A DNA stretch of 64,000 bases from Roseiarcus sp963749715 (lineage in GTDB: Bacteria > Pseudomonadota > Alphaproteobacteria > Rhizobiales > Beijerinckiaceae), in assembly GCA_963749715.1 (NCBI GenBank), contig CAVVNR010000004.1, positions 310,001 to 374,000 of the forward strand, in the 5' to 3' direction. Positions 1-8,269 of this stretch are shown piece after piece. Position 1 is the first letter of the stretch; every line of letters begins with the position of its first letter. The position numbers and the translations under genes are program-made. The notes under the pieces were generated by a model, which had not been told where the DNA came from, did not search any database, and saw nothing but the letters and a program-made list of their open reading frames with translations.

Positions 1-2
1 CC

Positions 3-407
3 TCAGCCGACGTTGGCGTCGCCATGGGGGCGCGCGGCGCCAGCGCTTCGTCGGAGGCGGCGGATGTGGTGATCCTAACCGACCGGGTCGATCGTGTGGG
101 CGAAGCCATCCTGATCGCAAAACGCGCACGCCTGATCGCGGTCCAGAGCATCGTGGCCGGAATGGGTCTTTCGACCTTGGCGATGCTCGCGGCGACGCTG
201 GGGTGGCTTACCCCTGTTCCCGCAGCGATCGTGCAGGAAGTCATCGACGTCGCCGTCATCCTTAACGCGTTGCGCGCGCTGAAGTCCTCCCCGCGCCGCC
301 TCTCGACGAGCGCTGGGCCTCGCCGCCGAGCAGAAGCTCGAACTCGGCCACGTCGAACTGATCCGCGGCTTGGAGCGGCTGAGATCGATCGCCGATGCGC
401 TCGATGA
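3..407 (+). CDS. Heavy-metal P-type ATPase, C-terminal fragment
   Basis: The reading frame is already open at the left edge, so only the C-terminus of a P1B-type metal-exporting ATPase is present. It reads SADVGVAMGARG, then ASSEAADVV. This is the end of the P-domain hinge, where family members have GDGxNDxPALxxADVGxAMG. Two hydrophobic stretches and the family-typical C-terminal phrase VAVILNALRAL follow. After about position 290 the frame turns into arginine-rich sequence that does not look like protein. Sensible protein resumes one frame over as a hemerythrin domain, so a one-base shift near 283-300 probably splits a single gene. The metal specificity cannot be read because the transmembrane CPx region lies outside the window. 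Confidence 0.8.
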   Translation, partial: SADVGVAMGARGASASSEAADVVILTDRVDRVGEAILIAKRARLIAVQSIVAGMGLSTLAMLAATLGWLTPVPAAIVQEVIDVAVILNALRALKSSPRRLSTSAGPRRRAEARTRPRRTDPRLGAAEIDRRCAR

Positions 408-744
408 CGCCCCCGAGGAGACGGCCGCCGCGCTGGTCACTGAAGCCAATTCGATTGTTCAGGGACAAATCGTCAAACACGAGAGCGACGATGAAGCCAA
501 AGTCTATCCCGGGCTGCCCAAGATCCTCCGGGACGGCCACGGTCTCTCGGCGATGAGCCGGGCGCACCGGGAAATTCAGCATGTCGCCCGCCTGCTCGGC
601 CGCGCCGCCGCGGACCTGTCGACGCCGACGATTGATCGTTACCTCATCCACGACGCGCAGCAACTCATCATTACGATCGAAACTCTGGTGCGCATTCATT
701 CGGCTCAAGAGGACGACCTCTATAGCGCGGTCGCGGCGCGTTGA
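370..744 (+). CDS. Hemerythrin HHE-domain protein, probably the frameshifted tail of the upstream ATPase
   Basis: The frame is open from 283 and reads LAAEQKLELGHVELIRGLERL before the TTG at 370. It continues as a four-helix hemerythrin-like domain with candidate iron ligands in HVELI, KHESDDE, AHREIQH and IHSAQEDD. HHE domains bind a di-iron site and sense or carry O2 or metal. Family-like sequence begins upstream of any start codon and no ribosome-binding site is visible. I therefore think this was translated as a C-terminal extension of the P-type ATPase until a one-base shift in the C-rich run near 288-297. A standalone HHE protein starting at TTG 370 would lack helix 1. The VIT transporter gene lies downstream in convergent orientation. 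Confidence 0.65.
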   Translation: MERLRSIADALDDAPEETAAALVTEANSIVQGQIVKHESDDEAKVYPGLPKILRDGHGLSAMSRAHREIQHVARLLGRAAADLSTPTIDRYLIHDAQQLIITIETLVRIHSAQEDDLYSAVAAR

Positions 745-804
745 CCGACGTCGAAGGGCTCTGGACTGCCGCGTGGCATCGGCAATTCCGCGGATGCGCC
801 TTGC

Positions 805-1503
805 CTAGACCGCCTTGCCGACCAGCGCGCCGATGCCGGCCGTCACCGCCATCGCGAGCGCGCCCCAGAAGCCAACTCTGAGCGCTGGCCTGACGACCGG
901 CGCGCCGCCCGCCCAGGCGCCAAGCGCGCCGAGCGCGATCAATAAGACGAGGGAGGCGGCGGGGACGACGATGACGACAGCGTCTCGGGCGGCGAGAAAA
1001 GCCGCGAGCGTCGGCAGCGCGGCGCCGACCGAGAACGAGACCGCCGAGGCCCAGGCGGCCTGAATGGGGTTCGGTTTTGCGGCCTCGTTAAGGCCGAGTT
1101 CGTCGCGCGCATGGGCGTCGAGCGCGTCCTTGGCCATGAGCTGGCCAGCGACCTGCTGCGCGAGCTTCGGCTTCAAGCCCCGCCCTTCATAGATATGGGC
1201 GAGCTCTTGTTTCTCCTCGGCCGCCCGCTCGCGGAGCGCGCGCTGCTCGCGCTTAAGATCAGCGGCCTCGGAGTCGGCCTGCGAGCTGACCGAGACATAT
1301 TCGCCCGCCGCCATCGACATCGCGCCCGCCGCCCAGCCGGCGACCGCGGCGGTCAGGATCTCGCCGCGCGAGCCCGCAGCCGCCGCGACGCCGACGATGA
1401 AACTCGCGGTCGAAATGATTCCGTCGTTGGCGCCGAGCACGGCGGCTCTCAGCCAGCCCGTTCGATTGACGTAGTGAGAATTCCGCTCCCGGCATCGCGC
1501 CAC
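805..1503 (-). CDS. VIT1/CCC1-family Fe2+/Mn2+ transporter
   Basis: This is a predicted membrane transporter of the vacuolar iron transporter family, which in bacteria moves ferrous iron or manganese across the inner membrane. The hallmark N-terminal motif TGWLRAAVLGANDGI is followed by a helix pair, then AAGEYVSVSSQ, a charged cytoplasmic segment (roughly residues 80-140, rich in K/E/R) and three further hydrophobic helices ending in a Gly/Ala-rich C-terminus. Its 232 residues match the family. The start is GTG, giving a short basic lead before the motif. Its proximity to a metal P-type ATPase with an iron-binding hemerythrin tail suggests a metal-homeostasis patch. Confidence 0.88.
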   Translation of the reverse strand: MARCRERNSHYVNRTGWLRAAVLGANDGIISTASFIVGVAAAAGSRGEILTAAVAGWAAGAMSMAAGEYVSVSSQADSEAADLKREQRALRERAAEEKQELAHIYEGRGLKPKLAQQVAGQLMAKDALDAHARDELGLNEAAKPNPIQAAWASAVSFSVGAALPTLAAFLAARDAVVIVVPAASLVLLIALGALGAWAGGAPVVRPALRVGFWGALAMAVTAGIGALVGKAV

Positions 1504-1575
1504 CCTGACAGGCTTCGCGGCCCGTGGCCTAGCATGAGCGTGCGACGCTCGGCCATCGAGCCCCTTAACCCCGCC

Positions 1576-1965
1576 TCACCACACCCGACGAACTCCATAG
1601 TCGTCGAAAGCGCGCTCATTGGAGATGAGCACAAGATCGTCTCGCATCGCTTGCGCGATCAGCATGCGGTCGAACGGATCGCGGCGCGGCCCGGGCAGCG
1701 CGCCGGCCGCTTGCGCATGCTCGATCGATATCGGCATGCCGACGAAGCCTTGGCTTTCGATCGCCCCGGCCAGATCGCCGGCGATCGCGCTTGCGCCAGG
1801 AAGCTTGCCCGCGCGGTGTTTCGTCGAGATTTCCCAAACCGAAGCTGCGCTCACAAAGACCGGGCCGGTATCTTCGCCAATCGCCTTGCGCGCGCCGGCG
1901 CTCAATTTCCTGTCGCCGGCGAGCCACCACAGAAAGGCGTGGGTGTCGAGGAGGAGGCGGATCAG
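1576..1965 (-). CDS. PIN-domain toxin of a type II TA pair (VapC-like), apparent CTG start
   Basis: The protein has the PIN ribonuclease fold. The N-terminal catalytic Asp lies in LLLDTHAFLWW, Glu in SAASVWEISTKH, and the acidic cluster in RDPFDRMLIAQA. The first ATG in frame (1905) would remove the DTHAF motif and destroy the active site. A stop codon in frame sits only five codons before a CTG at 1965-1963. That CTG is preceded by GGGAG at good spacing and begins IRLLLDTH, so CTG is the likely start. It lies one base beyond the antitoxin stop, as expected for a coupled pair. The toxin presumably cleaves RNA when unneutralised; its target is unknown. Confidence 0.78.
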   Translation of the reverse strand: MIRLLLDTHAFLWWLAGDRKLSAGARKAIGEDTGPVFVSAASVWEISTKHRAGKLPGASAIAGDLAGAIESQGFVGMPISIEHAQAAGALPGPRRDPFDRMLIAQAMRDDLVLISNERAFDDYGVRRVW

Positions 1966-1966
1966 G

Positions 1967-2197
1967 CTACTCCCATTCCTTCAGCTCCGCCTCAGTCATC
2001 GGCTCGAAGAATTCCGGTCCGACGCTGACAATTCCCTTCATGGCGCCGAAACGGCGCAGAGCCGGCGGCGAACGGACGGGCGTGAGCCTCGCGATCGGGG
2101 TTTTGCCGCGTGCAATGACGATCTCCTCTCCCGCCTCGACCCGGGCTAGGAGTTTCGACAGGTTTGTCTTTGCCGCATGGATAGTGACGGTGGACAT
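1967..2197 (-). CDS. Phd/YefM-family antitoxin
   Basis: This small antitoxin starts MSTVTIHAAKTNLSKLL, the usual DNA-binding N-terminus of Phd/YefM proteins in which the segment around AKTNLS forms the ribbon-helix. It continues VEAGEEIVIARGKTPIARL and then an acidic C-terminal tail ending ELKEWE that would wrap the toxin. An ATG at 2209 is also in frame, but 2197 fits the family N-terminus better. The stop is one base before the toxin start. The palindrome just upstream (2231-2244) is the likely autoregulatory site. Confidence 0.85.
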   Translation of the reverse strand: MSTVTIHAAKTNLSKLLARVEAGEEIVIARGKTPIARLTPVRSPPALRRFGAMKGIVSVGPEFFEPMTEAELKEWE

Positions 2198-2230
2198 CCC
2201 AAGCCCCACGGTTAGTCCACATGTTAGCTA

Positions 2231-2244
2231 ATGCCTGCAGGCAT
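2231..2244. promoter_or_regulatory. Perfect 14-bp palindrome, probable antitoxin operator
   Basis: ATGCCTGCAGGCAT is a perfect inverted repeat about 35 bp upstream of the antitoxin start. It is flanked by GTCCACATG and CATGTCCAC copies. Phd/YefM antitoxins usually repress their own operon from palindromes at this position; binding here is inferred. It also lies 48 bp before the helicase start on the other strand and could affect both genes. Confidence 0.5.
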
Positions 2245-2291
2245 GTCCACCGCCCTTGGAACAAAGCGCGAAACATGGTTGCGTCGCGTCG

Positions 2292-4361
2292 ATGTCGATC
2301 GCCCTGATTCGCGCCAATCCAGCCGTTGAGCTCAATCCCGAGCAGCAGCTCGCTGTCGACCACGGGATCGGCGACCCGCATGGTCCCGGGCCCCTCCTCG
2401 TCGTCGCCGGCGCCGGGTCGGGCAAGACGGCGATGCTGGCGCATCGGGTGGCGGCGCTGATCCTCGCCGGCGCCGATCCGAAGCGGATCATGCTCGCCAC
2501 CTTCTCGCGCCGCGCGGCGGCGGAGCTTGGCCGCCGGGTCGAGCGGCTCCTCGCCCGGCGTCTCGCGCCCGAGGCGGCCGCCGGGGCGACGCCGGCCTAT
2601 GCCGGCACTTTCCACGGGATCGGCGCGCGGCTCTTGCGCGAATATGCGACCCGCCTCGGCCTCGACCCGCAGTTCACCATCCACGACCGCGAGGATTCGG
2701 CCGACCTCATGAATTGGGCGCGGCACGAAGCGGGCCTCGGGGATGCGAAGGAGCGCTTTCCCACCAAGGCGACGTGCCTCGCCATCTATTCGCGCGCCGT
2801 CAACGCCCGCGTCGAACTCAAGGCCGTTCTCGGCAAATGGTTTCCCTGGGTCGCGGCGCACGAGGCGCCGTTGCAAGCGCTGTTTGCCTCATATGTCGAA
2901 ATGAAGCAGCGCCAGAACGTGCTCGATTACGACGACCTCCTGCTCTATTTCGCCCAGATGCTGACCGAGCCGGCGATCGCCGCCGAGATCGCCGCGCGGT
3001 TCGATCACCTGCTGGTCGACGAGTACCAGGACACCAACGCCCTTCAGGGCGAAATCGTGCTGGCGCTGAGGCCGCATGGACGGGGCCTCACCGTCGTCGG
3101 CGACGACGCGCAGGCGATCTATTCGTTCCGCGCCGCGACGGTGCGCAACATCCTCGACTTTCCCCGCGCTTTCGATCCGCCCGCGCTCGTGGTGACGCTC
3201 GAGCGTAACTATCGCTCGAGCGGCGCGGTCCTCGCCGCCGCCAACGCGGCAATTGCGCTTGCGCCCGAGCGCTTCGCCAAGACGCTGCGGACCGACCGGC
3301 CGGCCGGCGCGCTTCCGCTCCTCGTCACCGTCGCCGACGACGCCGACCAGGCGCGCTATGTCGCGACCCGCGTGCTCGCCAATCGCGAGGCGGGCGCCTC
3401 TCTCAAGGCGCAGGCCGTGCTGTTCCGCGCCTCCCACCACAGCGCCGCGCTCGAGCTCGAGCTCGCCCGTCGCAACGTGCCGTTCGTCAAATACGGCGGC
3501 TTGAAGTTTCTCGACGCCGCGCATGTGAAGGACGCGGTCGCGCTTCTGCGCTTCGCCGAAAACCCGCGCGACCGGGTCGCGGGCTTTCGCGTCGCGCAGC
3601 TTTTGCCTGGCGTCGGTCCGAAGATCGCCGAGACCATCGTCGCCGCCGCGGCGGCAGACGATGGCTTTGCGGCGATGGCGGGCTTGTCCCCGCCGACGCG
3701 GGCGCGCGCCGGCTTTCCCGCCTTCGCCGACCTGATGCGCCGGCTTGCATCGCGCGCGGCCCCCTGGCCGGCCGAGATCGCCGACGCCGTCGCCTGGCTC
3801 GCGCCGCTAATCGAGGCGCGCTACGACGACGCGCGCGTGCGCATCGGCGACCTCGAGGCGCTCGAGCGCATCGCCGCCTCTTTTCCCTCGCGCGAGCGCT
3901 TCTTGAGCGAGCTCGCGCTCGATCCGCCGGACAAGACCAGCGACGAGGCCGGACCGCCGCTCAAGGATGAGGACTATCTCATCCTATCCACCATTCATTC
4001 GGCCAAGGGACAGGAATGGCGATCGGTGTTCGTCCTGAACTGCGTCGACGGTTGCATTCCTTCCGATCTCGCGACCGGCTCGTCGGAAGAGATCGAAGAG
4101 GAGCGACGCCTGCTCTATGTCGCGATGACGCGCGCCAAAGACGAGCTAGCGTTGATCGTCCCGCAACGTTTCTATGTCCACGGCCAGCCGAAATACGGCG
4201 ACCGCAACGTGTTCGCGAGCCGCACCCGGTTCCTGCCGCCGCCGCTCCTCAAACATTTCGACCGGCAGACCTGGCCGGAGGCTCAGGCCGGGCCGCAGCG
4301 CGCGGCGGCTGACGGCCCGGGCGTCGATCTCAAGGCGCGCATGCGGGCGATGTGGCGATGA
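2292..4361 (+). CDS. UvrD/PcrA/Rep-type superfamily 1A DNA helicase
   Basis: This is an ATP-dependent 3'-5' DNA helicase of the UvrD/Rep family, 689 residues from the ATG at 2292. Visible SF1 motifs in order: Q-motif LNPEQQLAV (about 14-22), Walker A GAGSGKT (40-46), motif II DEYQDTN, motif III GDDAQAIYSFR, motif IV LERNYRSS, motif V STIHSAKGQEW and motif VI RRLLYVAMTRAKDEL. It ends without the long UvrD C-terminal tail and without an AddA-like nuclease domain. A TTG at 2256 extends the frame by 12 residues, but the extra sequence is not family-like. It is monocistronic, between a TA pair and a sugar ABC operon. Rep, UvrD and PcrA roles cannot be separated from sequence alone. Confidence 0.9.
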   Translation: MSIALIRANPAVELNPEQQLAVDHGIGDPHGPGPLLVVAGAGSGKTAMLAHRVAALILAGADPKRIMLATFSRRAAAELGRRVERLLARRLAPEAAAGATPAYAGTFHGIGARLLREYATRLGLDPQFTIHDREDSADLMNWARHEAGLGDAKERFPTKATCLAIYSRAVNARVELKAVLGKWFPWVAAHEAPLQALFASYVEMKQRQNVLDYDDLLLYFAQMLTEPAIAAEIAARFDHLLVDEYQDTNALQGEIVLALRPHGRGLTVVGDDAQAIYSFRAATVRNILDFPRAFDPPALVVTLERNYRSSGAVLAAANAAIALAPERFAKTLRTDRPAGALPLLVTVADDADQARYVATRVLANREAGASLKAQAVLFRASHHSAALELELARRNVPFVKYGGLKFLDAAHVKDAVALLRFAENPRDRVAGFRVAQLLPGVGPKIAETIVAAAAADDGFAAMAGLSPPTRARAGFPAFADLMRRLASRAAPWPAEIADAVAWLAPLIEARYDDARVRIGDLEALERIAASFPSRERFLSELALDPPDKTSDEAGPPLKDEDYLILSTIHSAKGQEWRSVFVLNCVDGCIPSDLATGSSEEIEEERRLLYVAMTRAKDELALIVPQRFYVHGQPKYGDRNVFASRTRFLPPPLLKHFDRQTWPEAQAGPQRAAADGPGVDLKARMRAMWR

Positions 4362-4495
4362 GCGGCCCGCGCGGCGGAGGAGTTCGGAAGAGCTTGGCGC
4401 CGATTTTCTGCGCGGCCCTGCGATGGCCGCGGCGACCGAAGCGCCATGGAAAAACGGCCATTGCCCCTTGCGCGCCGGTCCGATCTGTTCGATGT

Positions 4496-4516
4496 TGCAA
4501 TAGTAGGATAATTGCA
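4496..4516. promoter_or_regulatory. Inverted repeat upstream of the sugar ABC operon
   Basis: TGCAAT, nine bases, ATTGCA forms a symmetric site in the 211-bp gap before the ATP-binding gene, about 57 bp ahead of its start. Its size and position suit a dimeric sugar-responsive repressor, but no regulator gene is adjacent. The function is inferred only from symmetry and position. Confidence 0.35.
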
Positions 4517-4572
4517 GCCGGGCCCGACGGCCGTGGAATGACGCTACGCGGGCGGATGCGGAGGAGGCCGGG

Positions 4573-5313
4573 TTGCCGATCCTTGAGTTGCAGGCGGTTT
4601 CCAAGCATTTCGGCGCGATCCATGCGCTGAACGAGGTCGATTTGACCCTCGAGCCCGGCGAAGTGCTGGGGCTCATGGGCGACAACGGCGCCGGCAAGTC
4701 GACCCTGGTCAAAGTCATCGCGGGGAATTTTCCCCCTACGCACGGCGAAGTTCGCATCGGCGGCGAGGCGGTGCATTTCCACAAGCCTGTCGAAGCGCGG
4801 CAAAAGGGGGTCGAGGTCGTCTACCAGGATCTGGCGCTCTGCAACAATCTCTCCGCCGCCGCCAATGTGTTCCTGGGCCGCGAGATCAAGCGCCGCGCCG
4901 GGCCGCTGCGCTGGCTAGACCACAAGGCGATGGCCAAGCGCGCCGGCGAATTGTTCAGCGAGCTCAAGTCCGAAACGAGGCCACGCGACCTCGTGCGGCA
5001 GATGTCGGGCGGCCAGCGGCAGGCGGTCGCGATCGCCCGCACCCGGCTCTCGCAGGCGCGCATGGTGCTGATGGACGAGCCGACCGCGGCGATCTCGGTG
5101 AGGCAGGTCGCCGAGGTTCTCGACCTCATCCGCCGTCTCAAAGACTCGGGCATGGCGATCATGCTCATCAGCCATCGCATGCCCGACGTGTTCGCGGTGT
5201 GCGATCGGGTGGTCGTGATGCGTCGTGGCCGCAAGGTGGCCGACAAGCCGATTCATGCGACGAGCCCGGAAGAGGTGACCGGCCTCATCACCGGCGCCAT
5301 TCACGCAGCCTGA
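4573..5313 (+). CDS. Sugar ABC transporter ATP-binding protein (FrcA/RbsA-like, single domain)
   Basis: This is the ATPase of a CUT2-class sugar importer. Walker A is GDNGAGKST (about 36-44), the signature is MSGGQRQ and Walker B is VLMDEPTAA, with the switch His in LISHRM. It has one nucleotide-binding domain (246 residues), unlike the fused double domain of RbsA, so it should act as a homodimer as FrcA does. The start is TTG with GGAGGA a few bases upstream. It is the first gene of a three-gene operon with a permease (7-bp gap) and a periplasmic binding protein. The order ATPase-permease-binding protein is the reverse of the xyl operon at 22.9 kb. The substrate is not determined; fructose- or ribose-type sugars are usual. 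Confidence 0.87.
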   Translation: MPILELQAVSKHFGAIHALNEVDLTLEPGEVLGLMGDNGAGKSTLVKVIAGNFPPTHGEVRIGGEAVHFHKPVEARQKGVEVVYQDLALCNNLSAAANVFLGREIKRRAGPLRWLDHKAMAKRAGELFSELKSETRPRDLVRQMSGGQRQAVAIARTRLSQARMVLMDEPTAAISVRQVAEVLDLIRRLKDSGMAIMLISHRMPDVFAVCDRVVVMRRGRKVADKPIHATSPEEVTGLITGAIHAA

Positions 5314-5320
5314 GGCCGCC

Positions 5321-6364
5321 ATGTCGAGCGAAGCCGCCAAGCCGCCGCCGCAAGCCAATGTCTCGATCGAATCGGTGCTGGGCGTCCAACAGCACAATGT
5401 TTGGCAGCGGATCGCAGGGGCGCAATCGTTCTGGGTGACGGTCGCGCTCGTCGTTATTTGTCTGGTGATGAGCTGGCTGCAGCCGGCATCATTCGCTTCG
5501 ACCGAGAACTTCTTCAACATCACCCGCAATTTCTCGTTCATCGGCATCATGGCGCTTGGCATGACCGCGGTGATCGCGACCGGCGGCATCGACCTTTCGG
5601 TCGGCTCGATCATGGGGCTGACAGCGGTGGCGAGCGGGCTTGTACTCGAGGCCGGCTATCCGGCGTGGCTTGCGGTACTGGTTGGACTGGCGGCCGGCGG
5701 GATCACCGGGCTCATCAATGGCGTGATCATCGCCTACGCCGGGATATCGCCGTTCGTGACTACGCTCGGCATGCTGTCGATCGCCCGCTCCTGCGCCGTG
5801 GTGTTGTCGGGCAACCGGATGATCTACAAATTCGGCGAGGGCGGCGCCGCGTTCAAGGCGTTCGGCAGCGGCGCGCTTCCGCTTGGGCCGAAGCTCGAAT
5901 TGAGCTATCCGCTGCTGGTTCTCATTGTTCTCACCGCCATATTCGCCGTCGTTTACAAGATGACGGGCTGGGGCCGCCATGTGTTGGCGATCGGCGGCAA
6001 TGAGCAGGCGGCGTTGCTCACCGGCGTTCCGGTCAATCGCATCAAGGTGCAGGTCTATGTCGTCTCCGGCCTCGCCGCCTCGCTTGCCGCGATCCTGGCT
6101 GTCGGCTGGACCGGCTCGGCGATCAACGCGCTTGGCGTGACCTACGAACTCTTGGCGATTTCGGCGGCCGTGATTGGCGGCGCCAATCTGATGGGGGGCG
6201 AAGCGAGCGCTTACGGCGCCTTCATCGGCGCCGCGCTCATCTTCGTCATCCGCAATTCGCTATTGATGGCGGGCGTCGATTCCAATTGGCAGGGCACGTT
6301 CGTCGGCGTGTTCCTGATTGCAGCGGTCTACCTCGGGAAAATCCGAGGGGCGAAACGCGAATGA
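5321..6364 (+). CDS. Sugar ABC transporter permease (RbsC/FrcC-like)
   Basis: Inner-membrane permease of the CUT2 sugar importer, 347 residues with about ten hydrophobic segments. The family signatures GGIDLSVGSIMGLTA near residue 85 and GGNEQAALLTGVPVNRIKV near residue 226 (coupling loop contacting the ATPase) are visible. The C-terminal helix motif AAVIGGANLMGGE is also typical. The N-terminal 30 residues are cytoplasmic and polar. It follows the ATPase gene by 7 bp. The stop is immediately followed by a GC-rich hairpin. Confidence 0.88.
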   Translation: MSSEAAKPPPQANVSIESVLGVQQHNVWQRIAGAQSFWVTVALVVICLVMSWLQPASFASTENFFNITRNFSFIGIMALGMTAVIATGGIDLSVGSIMGLTAVASGLVLEAGYPAWLAVLVGLAAGGITGLINGVIIAYAGISPFVTTLGMLSIARSCAVVLSGNRMIYKFGEGGAAFKAFGSGALPLGPKLELSYPLLVLIVLTAIFAVVYKMTGWGRHVLAIGGNEQAALLTGVPVNRIKVQVYVVSGLAASLAAILAVGWTGSAINALGVTYELLAISAAVIGGANLMGGEASAYGAFIGAALIFVIRNSLLMAGVDSNWQGTFVGVFLIAAVYLGKIRGAKRE

Positions 6365-6377
6365 CCCCCGACGGGGG
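6365..6377 (+). other. GC hairpin between permease and binding-protein genes
   Basis: CCCCCG, A, CGGGGG forms a compact six-pair inverted repeat directly after the permease stop and just ahead of the binding-protein ribosome site (GGAGGAG at 6391). With such a short loop it more likely protects mRNA ends or pauses polymerase than terminates. It could help raise the level of the binding protein over the membrane components. Confidence 0.35.
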
Positions 6378-6404
6378 CCGCGTCTAACTGGGAGGAGTAA
6401 GGTA

Positions 6405-7415
6405 ATGTTGAAGTTGTTGTTGACTGGCGCTGTGGCGGTGGGGGCCTTGGTCGCCGTCTCCGCTTCGACGCAGGCGGCTGATCCCTACACGTTCGCGCTG
6501 GTGCCGAAGAACACCAACAATCCGTTCTTCGACCAGGCGCTCGCCGGGTGCAAGAAGGCCGAGGCCGAGCTCAAAGGCGCGGTCAAGTGCCTCTATATCG
6601 GGCCGGGAGAGCACGGCGGCGGCGACGAGCAGGCGCAGATGGTCGGCGACCTCGTCACCAAGAAAGTCGACGGCATCGCGGTGTCGGCGGCGAACGCCCC
6701 GGCAATTGCCAACGCGCTGAAAGACGCAGCGAAAAACAAGATCCCGGTGCTGACCTGGGACTCGGACCTGCTGCCGGCGGACAAGGGATTGCGCGCCGCG
6801 TATGTGGGCACGCACAACTATGACATCGGCGCCAACATCGCCAAGCTGGTCATGGAGATCAAGCCCAAGGGCGGCACGATCTGCATCCAGTCGGGCGGCG
6901 CGGCGGCGGCCAACCATAACGAGCGCATGCAGGGGATCCGCGACACGCTGTCGGGGACCAAGAGCGCCGAGTCGCCAGGCGTTCGCCTGACCGGCCAGAA
7001 CGGCTGGACCGAAGTCGCGGGCTGTCCGCTCTACACCAACGACGACTTCCCGCTGTCGGTGCAGCAGATGGAGGACATCCTCGCCAAATATCCGAACCTC
7101 GACGCGTTCACGCCGACCGGCGGCTTCCCGCAGTTCGTGCCCGACGCCTACGAAAAGGTGGCGAGCAAGTACAAAGACAAGATCGCCTCAGGCGCGCTCG
7201 CTCTGGTCGTCGCCGACACGCTGCCGGTTCAGATCGACCTGATGAAGAAGGGTCTGTCCGCCGGCCAGGTCGGCCAGCGCCCGTTCGAGATGGGATACAA
7301 GGCGATGTATTTCCTCAAGGACATCAAGGACGGCAAGGCCCCGCCGGCCGACCCGACCTATACCGGGCTTGACGTCTGCACGCCAAAGAACGTCGCCACC
7401 TGCATCGGCGGCTGA
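6405..7415 (+). CDS. Sugar ABC transporter periplasmic substrate-binding protein
   Basis: Periplasmic binding protein of the RbsB/FrcB class. It begins with a Sec signal peptide (MLKLLLTGAVAVGALVA, cleavage after STQAA near residue 24) and then the mature start DPYTFALVPKNTNNPFFDQ, the usual ribose/fructose-binding-protein opening. Internal markers are KKVDGIAVSAANAPAIANALKDA and the hinge region VGTHNYDIGANIAK. Four cysteines in the mature part may form disulphides. The chosen ATG has GGAGGAG eight bases upstream; an earlier in-frame start inside the permease gene would lack a signal peptide. It is the last gene of the operon, followed by a terminator. Confidence 0.9.
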   Translation: MLKLLLTGAVAVGALVAVSASTQAADPYTFALVPKNTNNPFFDQALAGCKKAEAELKGAVKCLYIGPGEHGGGDEQAQMVGDLVTKKVDGIAVSAANAPAIANALKDAAKNKIPVLTWDSDLLPADKGLRAAYVGTHNYDIGANIAKLVMEIKPKGGTICIQSGGAAAANHNERMQGIRDTLSGTKSAESPGVRLTGQNGWTEVAGCPLYTNDDFPLSVQQMEDILAKYPNLDAFTPTGGFPQFVPDAYEKVASKYKDKIASGALALVVADTLPVQIDLMKKGLSAGQVGQRPFEMGYKAMYFLKDIKDGKAPPADPTYTGLDVCTPKNVATCIGG

Positions 7416-7442
7416 CGGTCCCGTCGATCGGCGAGGAGATGA

Positions 7443-7475
7443 GGGGCCGGCCGCAACGCTGGCCCCCTTTTTTGT
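7443..7475 (+). terminator. Rho-independent terminator of the sugar ABC operon
   Basis: GGGGCCGGC pairs with GCTGGCCCC (one G-T wobble) around a CGCAAC loop and is followed by a run of Ts. It lies 28 bp after the binding-protein stop and is the clearest intrinsic terminator in this part of the window. Confidence 0.85.
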
Positions 7476-7624
7476 CTGACGGCCCGCAGCGCCGAACGCG
7501 CGGAAAGCCCCGCGCGCGCCCTTGCCCGAATCGCGCGGTTGTGACTATATTGCACTGCGGCATCGCGCCGCAGCATAAGCGAGCCGCTTGACGCGACGCT
7601 CTTTTGACGAAGGAACGCGTCCTG

Positions 7625-8269
7625 ATGATTATCGGCGTCCTCAATCAGAAGGGAGGCGTCGGCAAGACGACCGTCGCCATCAATCTCGCGGCGAGCCTGG
7701 CCCGTTCGGGCGCGCGCGTCCTTCTGGTCGACGCCGACCCGCAGGGCAGCGCGATGGCGTGGTCGAGCACCCGCGAAGACGAACCGCCATTCGCGGTCGT
7801 CGGCATGGCGAAGCCGACGCTCCATCGCGACTTGCCGCGGCTCGCCGGCAATTACGACGTCGTGATCGTCGACGGCGCGCCGCGCGTCAACGAGCTCGGC
7901 CGCTCGGCGATCCTCGCCAGCGACATGGTGCTGATCCCCGTCCAGCCCTCGCCCTACGACGTCTGGGCGGCCGCCGACACGGTGCAATTGATCCGCGAGG
8001 CGCGGCAGATGAAGGAAGGCCTTAAGGCGGCGTTCGTCGTCAATCGCCGCATAGCCAGAACCGCAATCGGCCGCGACGCCGCCGCGGCGCTGGCGCAATT
8101 CGGAGAAATTCCAGTTCTCGCCGCTGTGCTCAATCAGCGCATCGTCTACGCCGAGAGCGCGGCCAAGGGGCTCTCGGTGATCGAGGCCGCGCCCAACAGC
8201 GAGGCGGCGCGCGAGATCGACGCACTGGCGCAAGAAGTCTATAGCGCAAGAAAAAGGAAAGCGGCGTGA
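7625..8269 (+). CDS. parA: ParA-family partition ATPase
   Basis: Deviant-Walker ATPase of the ParA/MinD superfamily, 214 residues with no N-terminal DNA-binding domain (small type Ib-like). The deviant Walker A is KGGVGKT (9-15) and motif A' is VDADPQGS. VIVDGAPRVNELGRSAIL and the phrase PVQPSPYDVWAA are typical of the alphaproteobacterial plasmid partition ATPase subfamily. The ATG at 7625 is preceded by GAAGGA; the frame opens 21 bases earlier. It overlaps the next gene by 4 bp. No parB or replication initiator is nearby, so it may be an orphan partition or cargo-positioning system, or a remnant of an integrated replicon. Confidence 0.87.
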   Translation: MIIGVLNQKGGVGKTTVAINLAASLARSGARVLLVDADPQGSAMAWSSTREDEPPFAVVGMAKPTLHRDLPRLAGNYDVVIVDGAPRVNELGRSAILASDMVLIPVQPSPYDVWAAADTVQLIREARQMKEGLKAAFVVNRRIARTAIGRDAAAALAQFGEIPVLAAVLNQRIVYAESAAKGLSVIEAAPNSEAAREIDALAQEVYSARKRKAA

